From positions 1 through 64,000 of the forward strand of contig LVBG01000017.1 of assembly GCA_001603115.1 (NCBI GenBank): 64,000 nt of DNA, given 5' to 3'. The position numbers and the translations under genes are program-made. This stretch comes from Spirochaetales bacterium Spiro_05. Lineage in GTDB: Bacteria; Spirochaetota; Spirochaetia; Sphaerochaetales; Sphaerochaetaceae. Under the pieces are notes generated by a model. The model searched no databases. It was given only the letters and a program-made list of their open reading frames with translations, and was not told the DNA's origin. Of this stretch, positions 40,254 through 49,963 are shown one piece after another. Numbering within the stretch: position 1 is the first letter of the stretch; every line of letters starts with the position of its first letter.

Positions 40254-41582
40254 ATGGATACACACGCATTGCACCAGAGGATTCGCACCCTGCGCTCCCA
40301 AGCGAAAATCCTCTCCTCCAGCACGATAGAGCAGCGCAACCAACTCCTCTTGGCCATCGCCGATGGCCTTGTCAGGGATTATCCCTTGATACAAAAGGCG
40401 AATGAGACGGATGTTTCCCAAGCAGTGGAAAACGGACAAAAGGAATCTTTGGTCAAGCGCCTGATCTTCAGTGAGGAGAAGCTTGCTGCGGTCACCCTCG
40501 GCTTGCGCCAAGTCGCCGAGCTGGAAGACCCCATCGGCCGAGTGTTGCAGCGCAGGCTTCTCGATGACGGCTTGCTGCTCGAGAAGGTGAGCTTTCCCAT
40601 CGGTGTCATCGGCATGATCTTTGAGGCCAGGCCCGATGCGCTGGTGCAGATTGTCTCGCTCTGCCTCAAGAGCGGCAATGGCATTATCCTGAAGGGGGGA
40701 AGGGAGGCTCAGAGAACCAATGTGGAACTCGTAGAGTCCATCAAGCGAAGCTGCACAGGTTCTGCCTTGGGTGATTCCTGGCTCCTGCTTGTGGAAAGCC
40801 ATGCTGATGTTGAGTTGATGCTGGGAATGGAGAAGGAGATCGACCTGCTCATACCCCGCGGGACCAATCAGTTTGTCCGGTACGTCATGGAGCATACCTC
40901 AATTCCGGTCCTTGGTCATGCAGATGGCATTTGCCACCTGTACATCGATGAGAAAGCAGATTTGGATAAGGCTGTTGAGATCTCCTTCGATGCAAAAACC
41001 CAATATCCTGCAGCATGCAACGCAGTAGAGACAATTCTTGTCCACCAAGCGGTTGCAGGAGCCTTCCTTCCCAAGCTCGCCAAACGTCTCGCTCAGGGAA
41101 ATGTGGTGATGCACGGGGATGCCGCAGCCCAGGATCTGATCTCCTGCACTCCCTATCAAGAAGGTGATTGGGGTATGGAGTACCTGGCCTTGGAAGTGAA
41201 CATCCGCGTGGTGGAGAGCCTTGAGCAGGCCATCGACCATATTGAGACGTACGGTTCGCACCACACCGATGCCATCGTCAGCGAGGATGAGATGGCGATC
41301 AGGAAGTTCTTCCTGCAAGTCGATTCCGCCGATGTGTTCGCCAACTGTTCGACCCGCTTCTCCGATGGCTTCCGCTTCGGTCTCGGCGCCGAGGTCGGGA
41401 TCAGCACCGCAAAGATCCATGCACGCGGGCCGGTGGGCCTTGAAGGCCTGATGAGCAGCAAATACCTGCTTAAGGGAAGCGGGCAGGTGGCAAGCACCTA
41501 TAGCGGTCAGGCTCCCAAGGAGTTTCTCCACACCGAACTCACCAATGATGGTGCTTCCATGGCATTTGGGAGTGAGCAATGA
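40254..41582 (+). CDS. proA: Glutamate-5-semialdehyde dehydrogenase (ProA)
   Basis: The 442-residue enzyme shows the ProA pattern: FPIGVIGMIFEARPDA near residue 118, GNGIILKGGREAQRTN near residue 141, the catalytic Cys in YPAACNAVETILVH near residue 254, and SDGFRFGLGAEVGISTAKIHARGPVGLEGL near residue 365. It reduces glutamyl-5-phosphate to the semialdehyde with NADPH in proline synthesis. It is followed by proB with a 4-bp overlap, and proC is located further on. Confidence 0.95.
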   Translation: MDTHALHQRIRTLRSQAKILSSSTIEQRNQLLLAIADGLVRDYPLIQKANETDVSQAVENGQKESLVKRLIFSEEKLAAVTLGLRQVAELEDPIGRVLQRRLLDDGLLLEKVSFPIGVIGMIFEARPDALVQIVSLCLKSGNGIILKGGREAQRTNVELVESIKRSCTGSALGDSWLLLVESHADVELMLGMEKEIDLLIPRGTNQFVRYVMEHTSIPVLGHADGICHLYIDEKADLDKAVEISFDAKTQYPAACNAVETILVHQAVAGAFLPKLAKRLAQGNVVMHGDAAAQDLISCTPYQEGDWGMEYLALEVNIRVVESLEQAIDHIETYGSHHTDAIVSEDEMAIRKFFLQVDSADVFANCSTRFSDGFRFGLGAEVGISTAKIHARGPVGLEGLMSSKYLLKGSGQVASTYSGQAPKEFLHTELTNDGASMAFGSEQ

Positions 41583-42703
41583 AACGAGATCTTTCAGGCG
41601 TACACCGCTTGGTTGTGAAGGTGGGAACCAATTTGCTCTCTGCCCAAGAAGGAATCGACGAAATATGCATCGATTCAATCGTTGACCAGATAGCGCAGCT
41701 GTACAAGCAGGGCTATCAGGTGCTTCTTGTCAGTAGTGGTGCGGTAGGCATGGGAGCGAAGGAGCTGCATCTCAAGGGTCCGGTAAAGCAGGTTTCGATG
41801 CGCCAAGCGTGTGCATCCATCGGCCAACCCTTGCTCATGTCCAGTTATCGTCGCTCCTTCAAGCGTCATGATCTGGTCTGCTCCCAGATCTTGCTCACCA
41901 GGAAAGACCTCAACAACCGACTTACCTACGTGAATCTGCGCAACAGCATCTTCACCCTACTCGATCTTGGGGTGATTCCCGTTTTCAATGAGAATGACGT
42001 GGTCAGTACAGCGGAGATCGGTTCTGCCTTTGGCGACAATGACAGGATGAGTGCCATGGTGGCCAGCAAGATAGATGCCGACCTCTTGGTCATTCTGACC
42101 GATATCCCAGGACTCTATACGGCAGATCCCAAGAAGGATGAGTCGGCACAACTGCTCTGTGAGATTAAAAGCCTTGATGATACGGTGCTCTCCTATGCAG
42201 GAGGGGCTGGTTCCACCCACTCAACCGGTGGTATGAAGACCAAGCTGTTGGCGGCCAAGATAGCCTCGGTTGCAGGATGTGGTACCATCATTGCAAGCGG
42301 ATATGAAGAGAATTCTCTGATTCGTCTTCTTGCAGGAGAATCCTTGGGTACCTACATCCATCCCTCACAGCGACTGAGCCAGCGTGAGCGATGGATTCTG
42401 AACAACTCCCACCTTGGCTCGATCGAGGTGGATGAGGGAGCCAAGAAAGCCTTGCTCTCCAAGAAAAGCTTGCTTCCGAAGGGGGTCGTACGGGTGAACG
42501 GGGTCTTTGGCAGCGGGGATGTGATCCAGATCTGTACCACCGATGGCAAACCCTTTGCCAAGGCGGTGCCGTACTACGACAGCACAGATATCGCCAAGGT
42601 GGCCGGCCATAGCAGCAAGGACATCGAGGCTTTGCTGGGAAAGGGTGGGAAGGATGTACTCTTCCGACCGGAGGACTTGGTGTTGCTGGACGATGTTGAA
42701 TAA
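41579..42703 (+). CDS. proB: Glutamate 5-kinase (ProB) with C-terminal PUA domain
   Basis: The 374-residue enzyme starts with VVKVGTNLLSAQ near residue 13 (kinase motif), SSGAVGMGAKE near residue 51, NENDVVSTAEIGSAFGDNDRMSAMVAS near residue 137 and GGMKTKLLAAKIA near residue 217, which binds substrate. Residues 280-365 form a PUA domain (GSIEVDEGAKKALLSKKSLLPKGV). It phosphorylates glutamate at the 5 position. It overlaps the next gene by 11 bp. Confidence 0.95.
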   Translation: MKRDLSGVHRLVVKVGTNLLSAQEGIDEICIDSIVDQIAQLYKQGYQVLLVSSGAVGMGAKELHLKGPVKQVSMRQACASIGQPLLMSSYRRSFKRHDLVCSQILLTRKDLNNRLTYVNLRNSIFTLLDLGVIPVFNENDVVSTAEIGSAFGDNDRMSAMVASKIDADLLVILTDIPGLYTADPKKDESAQLLCEIKSLDDTVLSYAGGAGSTHSTGGMKTKLLAAKIASVAGCGTIIASGYEENSLIRLLAGESLGTYIHPSQRLSQRERWILNNSHLGSIEVDEGAKKALLSKKSLLPKGVVRVNGVFGSGDVIQICTTDGKPFAKAVPYYDSTDIAKVAGHSSKDIEALLGKGGKDVLFRPEDLVLLDDVE

Positions 42704-43613
42704 CTATCGTATCTACCGTAGGAAACAGGAAATGCTCTCACGCATCACGCATTTGCACAATACTGAGCAACTTGCTGTGGGCATCCTTGATACGGGTACG
42801 CTTGCACAACTCAATGAAAGTCTCGAGTGGTATCAGAGCCAGATGAACTTCAGCCTCCATGTGGTTACCCAGGAGGGGAGGCTCGATATCCCCAGTATGC
42901 AGGAGCAGTATAAGGATGTGACCTTCTTGGTCTTCACCACCCATACCTTCACAGGTGAAAAGATCAATGCGGTAGCCAATGAATGCAGGACCAACCTCTT
43001 TCTCATCGTCAGAAGCGACCTTCTGCTGGTGAAGTTCGACGGGCCTTTGCTCATGAGCCTGATGGCAGAGCCTGAGCATCCGGCCGCCTACTGTGCAGTA
43101 CTGGCAAATGCCTACAAGGAGATTGTCCCTTGCCGTCGTTCCCCGCGTCTGGTGGAACGTGAGTTGGATCCCGAATCGGATTTCCCTCGCCTTGGCGCAG
43201 TAACCCTGCAACAGACGCTCTATCCGGTGATGTGCCTTGCCCTCTACGACCGGGCGCTCTTTCAGCGGCTGCGTGGTTTCGATGAGCAGATCCACAGTGA
43301 ATACTACCAGGCATTGGACTGGGGGATCAGGACGCACCTTCTGGGCTATCACATTACCATCGGGGATGCTCTGTTGATGCAGTTCCCAGACCGCGAGAGT
43401 GTGATCGAAGACCGCAGCGATGCTGAAGGATTTGAACGTTGCTACACCAAAGCCTTGGGGGTGCAGAGCATCAATTCCAAGAATGTTGCCCGCAAATACA
43501 AGGGCTTCTTTGACAAGGAGGTCTATCAGGCTGAAGTCAAGAAGCGAATGCAGTGGCTGCAGAAGATGGATTTTTCAACCCTGTGCGACAGCTGGCCCAA
43601 GGAGGAGGCATGA
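42693..43613 (+). CDS. Glycosyltransferase-like protein
   Basis: The 306-residue protein begins in the last codons of proB. It reads like a GT-A fold: a strand (QLAVGILDTGTLAQLNESLEWYQS), FHVVTQEG, a LFLIVRSDLLLVKFDG stretch where a DxD would lie, and FDEQIHSEYYQALDWGIRTHLLGYHI, which resembles the GT2 C-terminal helix. No clear DxD pair is seen, so activity is uncertain. The operon placement with the amidase gene suggests a role in the envelope. Confidence 0.45.
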   Translation: MLNNYRIYRRKQEMLSRITHLHNTEQLAVGILDTGTLAQLNESLEWYQSQMNFSLHVVTQEGRLDIPSMQEQYKDVTFLVFTTHTFTGEKINAVANECRTNLFLIVRSDLLLVKFDGPLLMSLMAEPEHPAAYCAVLANAYKEIVPCRRSPRLVERELDPESDFPRLGAVTLQQTLYPVMCLALYDRALFQRLRGFDEQIHSEYYQALDWGIRTHLLGYHITIGDALLMQFPDRESVIEDRSDAEGFERCYTKALGVQSINSKNVARKYKGFFDKEVYQAEVKKRMQWLQKMDFSTLCDSWPKEEA

Positions 43614-44353
43614 GAAAGTTCCTTGCCCTTGCGCTTTTGCTGTTGCTTCCACTGATGCTCTTCGCCTCGGTTGACCCCTACAGCCTGGGTGTCGGGACGG
43701 TCATCCTTGATGCAGGACACGGTGGACATGATCCTGGAACCAGTTTTGCTTGGGCGTTTGCAGGAGGCACTGTCTACGAACGGGATCTGACGCTGGATAT
43801 CACCAAACGAGTGGGATCCTTGCTCGCCGTATCGCACCCCGACCTTGTGTTGGTCTACACAAGAAGTGATGATACCTACCTTACCCTTGCCCAGCGCAGT
43901 GAGATTGCCTATACGACTGAGTTGCGCAACCAAACCAGCGCCCTGTTTGTTTCGATTCATGTGAACAGCGCCCAATCGCGCGAAGCCTCAGGGTTTGAGA
44001 TTCTGACCAAATTGCAGAGCAAGCGTGTCAAACTCATGGATGAGTCAACCCCTTTGACCAACCTGGCAATGCTCTCCGGGTTTTCCCAGGTAACCCTCAA
44101 CCGGATGCTCAACCATCGCAATCTGGTAGTCGCCTCACTCTTTGAGGAAACGCTGTCGGAGACCCTGATCACCAGTCGGAACCGCGGGATCAAGGAGCGT
44201 GACATCTATGTGCTCAATGCCTCCAGGGTTCCCTCTGTATTGGTGGAGGTAGGCTTTCTTACCAACGAAGAGGATGCCAAAAACCTTGTTTCGCCTCAGT
44301 GGCGCCAACGAGTTGCCCAGGCGATTGCCATGGCAATCGAACGCTGTTTGTAG
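43610..44353 (+). CDS. N-acetylmuramoyl-L-alanine amidase (Amidase_3)
   Basis: ATG at 43610 has GGAGGA upstream and overlaps the previous stop. The 247-residue protein has a signal peptide (MRKFLALALLLLLPLMLFA), then the zinc amidase fold: VILDAGHGGHDPGT near residue 30 (His), ERDLTLDITKRV near residue 56 (Glu), FVSIHVNSAQSREASGFEI near residue 112 (His) and VPSVLVEVGFLTNEEDA near residue 213 (catalytic Glu). It cleaves the amide bond between MurNAc and peptide in the periplasm. Confidence 0.9.
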   Translation: MRKFLALALLLLLPLMLFASVDPYSLGVGTVILDAGHGGHDPGTSFAWAFAGGTVYERDLTLDITKRVGSLLAVSHPDLVLVYTRSDDTYLTLAQRSEIAYTTELRNQTSALFVSIHVNSAQSREASGFEILTKLQSKRVKLMDESTPLTNLAMLSGFSQVTLNRMLNHRNLVVASLFEETLSETLITSRNRGIKERDIYVLNASRVPSVLVEVGFLTNEEDAKNLVSPQWRQRVAQAIAMAIERCL

Positions 44354-44363
44354 GAGGATGCCG

Positions 44364-44963
44364 ATGGAAGTCTATGACGTGAAGAAGGAGCTGAAACAGC
44401 TCTACCACACTCCGAAAGAGCCCACGCTCGTCGATGTTCCTTCGCTTGCGTATCTCATCATCGATGGGGAAGGGGACCCTTCCGATCCGGCTTACACAGA
44501 GGCTGTGGAGCTCCTCTATTCCATGAGCTACACCCTGAAGATGGGATTCAGGAAGCACTCCTTGTACAAGCCTTTCACCGTCTCCCCGCTCGAATGTGTC
44601 TGGGATGCCGTTGAGGTGGAAAATCGGGATAGCTGGGTTTGGTCTGCCATGATCGCACAACCTTTTTGGGTTACCGAGGAGTTGGTCGAACAGATCCGCG
44701 AGCAGGTGGCTTTCAGGAAGGGTCTTTCGACTTTCCCTGTACGCTTCTGCCCGATTGAGGAAGGCTTGTGCGTAACCATGCTGCACATAGGCTCGTACCA
44801 GGATGAATACGCAAGCTTTGCACGGATGGAGAAATTTTGTGCAGGGCACCAGCTGAAACGAAGCAGCACTTCCCATAGGGAGATTTATCTGAGCAATCCG
44901 AAGAAGACCGAAGCCGACCAACTGAAAACTGTTCTCAGATATACGGTGCAACCGATCTCCTAA
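44364..44963 (+). CDS. GyrI-like small-molecule binding domain protein
   Basis: ATG at 44364 is 6 bp after AGGAGG; the ATG at 44358 is too close to it. The 199-residue protein has the GyrI/SHS2 pattern: VPSLAYLIIDGEGDPSD near residue 26 and AVELLYSMSYTLKMGFRK near residue 46, then LECVWD, EIREQVAFRKGL and LHIGSYQDEYASFARMEKF near residue 138. Such DUF/GyrI proteins bind toxins or drugs or act as hydrolases. It converges with pncB and overlaps it by 4 bp. Confidence 0.78.
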   Translation: MEVYDVKKELKQLYHTPKEPTLVDVPSLAYLIIDGEGDPSDPAYTEAVELLYSMSYTLKMGFRKHSLYKPFTVSPLECVWDAVEVENRDSWVWSAMIAQPFWVTEELVEQIREQVAFRKGLSTFPVRFCPIEEGLCVTMLHIGSYQDEYASFARMEKFCAGHQLKRSSTSHREIYLSNPKKTEADQLKTVLRYTVQPIS

Positions 44964-46411
44964 AGCTCTTCCTTGCTCTTTCTGCGCTGGGCAACCAGCA
45001 GATCCATTTTCAGTTTCTTCAGCTTTGCCGAGAGGCTTACTTTGTAGATGTGCGGGTTGATCTGTCTCAGATAACTCTTGTGGAAGGTTGCAAGGCTCTC
45101 TTGTGCATACGCTTGGATCTGCCTCAGCGTTGGCTTTTCTCCCACCCGCTTACCCTGGTGCATTCGTAGTGCGAGCAAGCTTTCAAAGCGAGCGTACTTG
45201 TCGCTCTGCATCTCGAAGAAATCTGCCTCAGCAAAGGGGTGGTAGAAGGTATACTTCTTCCCTTCGACGATTTTCTCCTGCTCGAGGGTGATCAGGTCAG
45301 CCAGTGCGCCCCCCTCAGCATCATAGAAGCGATAGACTTGCTTGATGCCAGGATTGGTGGTTTTCTCAAAGCTGTTGGAAATCTTCATCGTGGGAGTGAT
45401 GGTGCCATCCTTATGCTGCTTGGCCGCCAGCTTGTAGACTCCATTGAGAGAGGCCTGTACGCCTCCGGTCACCAAATGGGTGCCGATACCCCAACTGTCG
45501 ATGGGCACCTCATCATGGACCAGGGTCTGTACGATCTCCTCGGTCAGGTCGTTGGATACGACGATGGTCGCATCCTTGAGGCCTGCGTCATCGAGTCGCT
45601 TGCGGATGACCCTGGGAAGGTAGGAGAGGTCGCCGCTGTCGATACGAACCCCAATCTTCTTTCCCTTTCGCTGTTGTTCCAGGCCGACGATGATTGCGTT
45701 GTCTATTCCCGAACCGAGCGTGTCGTAGGTGTCTATCAACAGTACCGTATTGTCTGGATACAAATTGGCATAGGCACGGAAGGACTCCAATTCACTGTCA
45801 AAGCTCATGATCCAGGAGTGGGCCATGGTGCCTGCTACCGGAATGTCGAAGGTCTTGCCGGCTAGGGTGTTGCTGGTGACCTGACAGCCTCCGATGAAGG
45901 CGGCCCTGCTTGCAGAGAGGGCACCGTCACCACCTTGGGCTCTCCTGAGCCCGAACTCCATCAGCTGACCACGCTTGGAGGCGATGGACATGCGGCTTGC
46001 CTTGGTTGCGATAAGGCTCTGGAAGTTGAGGGTGTTCAGAAGCAGGCCTTCTATCAGCTGTGCTTCGATGAGATTGGTTTGGATGCGAAGCAAGGGTTCC
46101 CCAGGGAAGACAACCGTGCCTTCCTGCATCGCATACACATCACCGCCGAAGCGGTAGTGCTGCAAGTAGTCTAGGAAGGGTTCGGTAAACTTGTTGAGGC
46201 TCCGAAGATACGCAATATCCTCGTTGCTGAACGAGAAGTGCTCGAGCTTATCGATCAGGTCATTGAGACCTGCAAAGACCACATAGCCTCCTTCGAAGGG
46301 GTTCGTCCGATAGAACATATCGAAGACAACCTGCGGGTTCTGGGCATTTGAGAAATACCCCTGCATCATGGTCAGTTCATAGAAATCGGTAGTCAGGGCA
46401 CTTACGTTCAT
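44960..46411 (-). CDS. pncB: Nicotinate phosphoribosyltransferase
   Basis: The 483-residue enzyme starts at 46411 with AAGGAAG upstream. It has LTTDFYELTMMQGYF near residue 6, FGLRRAQGGDGALSASRAAFIGGC near residue 150 (PRPP loop region with the His-less Arg pair), DTYDTLGSGIDNAI near residue 220, RIDSGDLSYL near residue 256 and SWGIGTHLVTG near residue 306. It joins nicotinate to PRPP with ATP, giving nicotinate mononucleotide for NAD salvage. The gene is downstream of serS on the same strand, with a 10-bp gap. Confidence 0.93.
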   Translation of the reverse strand: MNVSALTTDFYELTMMQGYFSNAQNPQVVFDMFYRTNPFEGGYVVFAGLNDLIDKLEHFSFSNEDIAYLRSLNKFTEPFLDYLQHYRFGGDVYAMQEGTVVFPGEPLLRIQTNLIEAQLIEGLLLNTLNFQSLIATKASRMSIASKRGQLMEFGLRRAQGGDGALSASRAAFIGGCQVTSNTLAGKTFDIPVAGTMAHSWIMSFDSELESFRAYANLYPDNTVLLIDTYDTLGSGIDNAIIVGLEQQRKGKKIGVRIDSGDLSYLPRVIRKRLDDAGLKDATIVVSNDLTEEIVQTLVHDEVPIDSWGIGTHLVTGGVQASLNGVYKLAAKQHKDGTITPTMKISNSFEKTTNPGIKQVYRFYDAEGGALADLITLEQEKIVEGKKYTFYHPFAEADFFEMQSDKYARFESLLALRMHQGKRVGEKPTLRQIQAYAQESLATFHKSYLRQINPHIYKVSLSAKLKKLKMDLLVAQRRKSKEEL

Positions 46412-46421
46412 GCTTGCTTCC

Positions 46422-47702
46422 TTAGCCTCGGGCCTCGATCCTGGCAAAGCCGGTGTAGGGTACCAGGGCCGGGGGAATGGTCACTGAACCATCACTGTTC
46501 TGATAGTTCTCCAGTATGGCAACCAGGGCACGGCTGAGAGCGATGGCTGTTCCATTGAGCATATGGACGAATTGGGTCTTGCCCTCCTCATCCTTGTACC
46601 GGATGGAGAGCGAGCGAGCCTGATAATCTGTGCAGTTGCTGGTGGAGGTCACCTCTCCGTACTCGCCGTCATCCCCACGGCCGGGCATCCATGCTTCGAT
46701 ATCGAACTTGCGATAGGCGGGTGCCCCAAGGTCTCCCGTGCAGGTATCGACCACGCGGTAGGCGAGGCCGAGATTGCCGAAGATTTCCTCTTCGATGGCA
46801 AGCAGTGTCTGATGATACGCATCCGACTCCTCGGGAAGGCAGTAGATGAACATCTCCAGCTTGGAGAACTGATGGACCCGGTACAGACCCTTGGAGTACT
46901 GCCCCGCCCCTCCTGCCTCGCGGCGGAAACAGTGGGAGAGTCCTGCCATCTTGATCGGCAGTTCTTCCTTGTTGAGGATTTGCCCGGCGTAGTAACCGCC
47001 GAGGGTAATCTCCGCAGTACCGACGAGGCACGTTCCGGTCCCTTCGAGGGTATAGATGTTGCTCTCCTCCCCACGAGGATTGAACCCGATGCCTGAGAGG
47101 ATCTCCTCCTTGGCAATGTCGGGAGTGATGAAGGGGGTAAAGCCATGCTTCATGACAATGTCCATCGCATAGCGCTCCAAAGCCATCTGCAGGATGACCG
47201 CCTCACGCTTGAGATAGTAGAATTTGGCCCCGGAAACCCTGGTTGCAGTATCAAAATCCACCAGATCGAGCTTCTCGGCAAGTTGGACATGGTCCAACGG
47301 CTTGAAGGAGAAGGCAGGGACAGTGCCTGCAAACTTGATGGCAGTGTTGTCCTTGTCCTCCTTTCCCACAGGAGCTTGGGGATGGGCATAGTTGGGGATG
47401 GTGCGTGCAAGAAGCTGGTACTGCTGCTCAACTTCGGTGAGGGATGCCTCGCTGGCGGCGATGCTCTCCTTGAGAGCCTTGCCTTCGGCGATGAGGACGG
47501 CCCGGGTTTCGGCATCGAGCTTGCCTTTCATCTTCTGGGCGTTCTCGTTGCGTCTGGCCCGCAGGTTCTCAACCTCTTGCAGCAGGTTTGAACGCTTTTC
47601 CTGCAACTCGATGATCAGATCGATATCCACGCGCATGTTGCGCACTTCGATGTTTCTGGCAATTTCGTCCCGTCGTTCTTTCAGTTCTTTCAGGTCAATC
47701 AT
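46422..47702 (-). CDS. serS: Seryl-tRNA synthetase
   Basis: The 426-residue class II synthetase starts with the long antiparallel coiled coil that holds the tRNA long arm (residues 5-105). Motif 2 lies in LSHCFRREAGGAGQYSKGLYRVHQFSKLEMF near residues 253-285, with TAEITLGGYYAGQIL upstream, and motif 3 in LNGTAIALSRALVAILENYQ near residues 378-400. It charges tRNA-Ser. The length is typical. It is followed by pncB. Confidence 0.95.
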   Translation of the reverse strand: MIDLKELKERRDEIARNIEVRNMRVDIDLIIELQEKRSNLLQEVENLRARRNENAQKMKGKLDAETRAVLIAEGKALKESIAASEASLTEVEQQYQLLARTIPNYAHPQAPVGKEDKDNTAIKFAGTVPAFSFKPLDHVQLAEKLDLVDFDTATRVSGAKFYYLKREAVILQMALERYAMDIVMKHGFTPFITPDIAKEEILSGIGFNPRGEESNIYTLEGTGTCLVGTAEITLGGYYAGQILNKEELPIKMAGLSHCFRREAGGAGQYSKGLYRVHQFSKLEMFIYCLPEESDAYHQTLLAIEEEIFGNLGLAYRVVDTCTGDLGAPAYRKFDIEAWMPGRGDDGEYGEVTSTSNCTDYQARSLSIRYKDEEGKTQFVHMLNGTAIALSRALVAILENYQNSDGSVTIPPALVPYTGFARIEARG

Positions 47703-47711
47703 TCTGGTTTC

Positions 47712-48512
47712 TCACCTCTTTGCATCTTTGGCAAGCGCTTCCAACTTGCTCGATTTTTCACTAGCTTTTCGCACTGCCTGCATTACGGTGGCATCGAAGC
47801 CGCCTTCTGCCAATGCAAGCATCCCCTCGATGGTTGTCCCTCCGGCAGAGCAGACGGTGGTGGCAAGCTCCACTGGGTTTTTTCCGGTACCGAGAGCCAG
47901 GTATGCGGCACTCTTCGCTGTCTCAAGGGCAATGTTCAAGGCTGTCGGATACGCTATGCCCTGCGCAACCCCACCCATGGCAAGGGCGTGGTAGAACTGC
48001 AGGATGTAGGCAATGGCCGAACCGCTGATACCTATGAAGGCCCCGAACTGGGATTCAGGAAGAATGAAGGCAGACCCAAAGCTCTGGGCAACCTGCTGGG
48101 CGTAGGAGAGATGTTCCTTTGAGGTGCGGGCCGAAGCTGCAATGGCAGTGACCGAGGCTTGCATCTGTGCTGCAATATTGGGCATGAAGCGAACCACCTC
48201 ATCGGTGCCGAGTTTCTCAGAGAGTGTCTCCAGCGACACGCCGGCAGCAATGCTGATCCAGGCCTTTGCTGCACTTCCATGCTCCCTGAGCTGGTCGTAC
48301 AGCGTTGCCAGAATCTGGGGTTTGACGGCAATGAGCAGGCAATCGGACCTCTTCATCAGCTCTTGCAGGCTTGCAACAGCTGTCCTCTTGCCTTGTACCT
48401 CAAGGCTGCGTGCCTTCTCCCCATCGCTGTCATAGAGCAGGACCGAATCTTGCAGGCTTTGTGCGATGGCACTTCCCATAGCTCCACATCCGATGATTCC
48501 CAGTGTTTTCAC
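47712..48512 (-). CDS. proC: Pyrroline-5-carboxylate reductase (ProC), GTG start
   Basis: GTG at 48512 follows GGAGG and overlaps the trmL stop by 4 bp; there is no good ATG. The 266-residue enzyme has the Rossmann loop LGIIGCGAMGSAIAQSL, the AVKPQ motif near residue 62, MPNIAAQ near residue 110 and GISGSAIAYILQF with ATTVCSAGGTTIEGMLALAEGGF near the C-terminus, the ProC signature. It makes proline from pyrroline-5-carboxylate. The enzyme completes the pathway with proA-proB. Confidence 0.93.
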   Translation of the reverse strand: MKTLGIIGCGAMGSAIAQSLQDSVLLYDSDGEKARSLEVQGKRTAVASLQELMKRSDCLLIAVKPQILATLYDQLREHGSAAKAWISIAAGVSLETLSEKLGTDEVVRFMPNIAAQMQASVTAIAASARTSKEHLSYAQQVAQSFGSAFILPESQFGAFIGISGSAIAYILQFYHALAMGGVAQGIAYPTALNIALETAKSAAYLALGTGKNPVELATTVCSAGGTTIEGMLALAEGGFDATVMQAVRKASEKSSKLEALAKDAKR

Positions 48513-49015
48513 CTTTGCTCCTCCCAATTCAGATGGTGCAACGCTCCCTGTCCTTGCAGACCGGGAAAGTCGGTTTGCCTGAGGTATTCGTAGGCGGCTA
48601 TCGCCACACTGTTGGAAAGGTTCAGGCTCCTGGCTTGCCCTCGCATGGGTATGCGTACGCATCTCTGTCTCTGTTGTACCAGAATATGCTCGTCTATCCC
48701 AGCACTCTCCCTGCCAAATATGAGAAAGGTCTCAGTCGGATAGCTCACCTCGGCATACGTTCGTTCAGCCTTGGTGGTGAAAAAGAAGAGGTTTTTGTCT
48801 GAATGACTTGCAAGAAATTCGTCGATGCTGGCATGCTCGACAATGGTGAGCAGGTGCCAGTAATCAAGCCCTGCGCGTTTCAGCTGTTTCTCCCCAAGGC
48901 TGAAGCCCAAAGGATGCACCAGATGCAAGGTGGCCCCGATGGCGGCACAAGTCCGGGCAATATTGCCCGTATTCTGGGGTATTTCCGGCTCAAAGAGCAC
49001 AATGTGCAGATCCAT
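48509..49015 (-). CDS. trmL: tRNA (cytidine/uridine-34-2'-O)-methyltransferase TrmL
   Basis: The 168-residue SPOUT protein has motif 1 (LFEPEIPQNTGNIARTCAA), motif 2 (FLIFGRESAGI) and motif 3 (IPMRGQARSLNLSNSVAIAAYEYLRQ), forming the trefoil knot that binds SAM. It methylates the wobble base of tRNA-Leu isoacceptors, so it may act on the TAA tRNA found in this window. It is first in the trmL-proC-serS-pncB run on the minus strand. Confidence 0.92.
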   Translation of the reverse strand: MDLHIVLFEPEIPQNTGNIARTCAAIGATLHLVHPLGFSLGEKQLKRAGLDYWHLLTIVEHASIDEFLASHSDKNLFFFTTKAERTYAEVSYPTETFLIFGRESAGIDEHILVQQRQRCVRIPMRGQARSLNLSNSVAIAAYEYLRQTDFPGLQGQGALHHLNWEEQR

Positions 49016-49134
49016 GACCCAAATCTACCATTTGGAAGAAATCAGCACAAGGGACCCCACTTGTGCAAGGATGGTGAACCAACCTTGTAAAGGAGGGCAT
49101 GTTGCTTTAGACTTGCTTCAGTTTGGAGGTGGGT

Positions 49135-49962
49135 ATGGTTGCAGAAAGCATCAAAGCATTGGTCCTCGGTATCGTTCAGGGTATTACGGAGTGGCTTCCC
49201 ATCAGCTCGACAGGACATTTGCTGCTGCTTGATTCTCTGCTCAAGCTCTCTCTCAGTGCAGAGGCGAAGGAGCTCTTTCTGGTCATCATCCAGCTTGCTT
49301 CCATTCTGGCGGTGGTGATCCTTTACTTTTCCACCCTCAACCCCTTCTCTCCCTCAAAAGACAAGGCAGAAAAGAAGTCCACGTACATCCTCTGGGCGAA
49401 GGTCCTGGTGGCAACGCTTCCTGCAGGCGTGGTGGGGGTGCTCGTCGATGATTTCATGGACAGCCATCTCTATCGTTGGGAAGTGGTGGCCGCCGCCCTG
49501 TTCGGCTATGGGGTGCTCTACATCTTTCTTGAGAAGGGAAAGTGGGGAACACGGGAGAAGCAGGTGAAACAGCTTGGGGATATCTCGTTTCGTGATGCCT
49601 TGAAGCTTGGACTGTTCCAGATGCTGGCCTTGGTTCCAGGAACCAGCAGGAGCGGCTCGACCATTTTGGGGGGCATCATCATCGGCATCGAGCGGGCGGT
49701 GGTTGCTCAGTTCTCCTTCTTCATGGCCATACCTGTAATGGCAGGAGCCTCACTGCTCAAGCTCATCAAGCTGGGTTTTTCCTACACCAAAGATGAGTAC
49801 GTGCTCATCGCGGTGGGCTTTGTCAGCAGTTTCATCGTCTCCTTCTTCTGCATCAAGGCCCTCATCGCCTATGTGCGCAACCATGATTTCTCGGTTTTCG
49901 GGTTCTACCGCGTGGCTCTGTCGGTTGTCGTTGTCATCTACTTTTTGGGTGTAGGTATCTGA
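49135..49962 (+). CDS. uppP: Undecaprenyl-diphosphatase UppP
   Basis: ATG at 49135 with GGAGGT just upstream is used; TTG at 49123 is an alternative. The 275-residue membrane protein has QGITEWLPISSTGHLLLLD near residue 15 (the E-x3-E-like conserved region), PGTSRSGSTILGG near residue 174 (second active site loop) and seven to eight hydrophobic segments. It recycles the lipid carrier of cell wall synthesis. It lies 120 bp from the divergent trmL. Confidence 0.93.
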   Translation: MVAESIKALVLGIVQGITEWLPISSTGHLLLLDSLLKLSLSAEAKELFLVIIQLASILAVVILYFSTLNPFSPSKDKAEKKSTYILWAKVLVATLPAGVVGVLVDDFMDSHLYRWEVVAAALFGYGVLYIFLEKGKWGTREKQVKQLGDISFRDALKLGLFQMLALVPGTSRSGSTILGGIIIGIERAVVAQFSFFMAIPVMAGASLLKLIKLGFSYTKDEYVLIAVGFVSSFIVSFFCIKALIAYVRNHDFSVFGFYRVALSVVVVIYFLGVGI

Positions 49963-49963
49963 T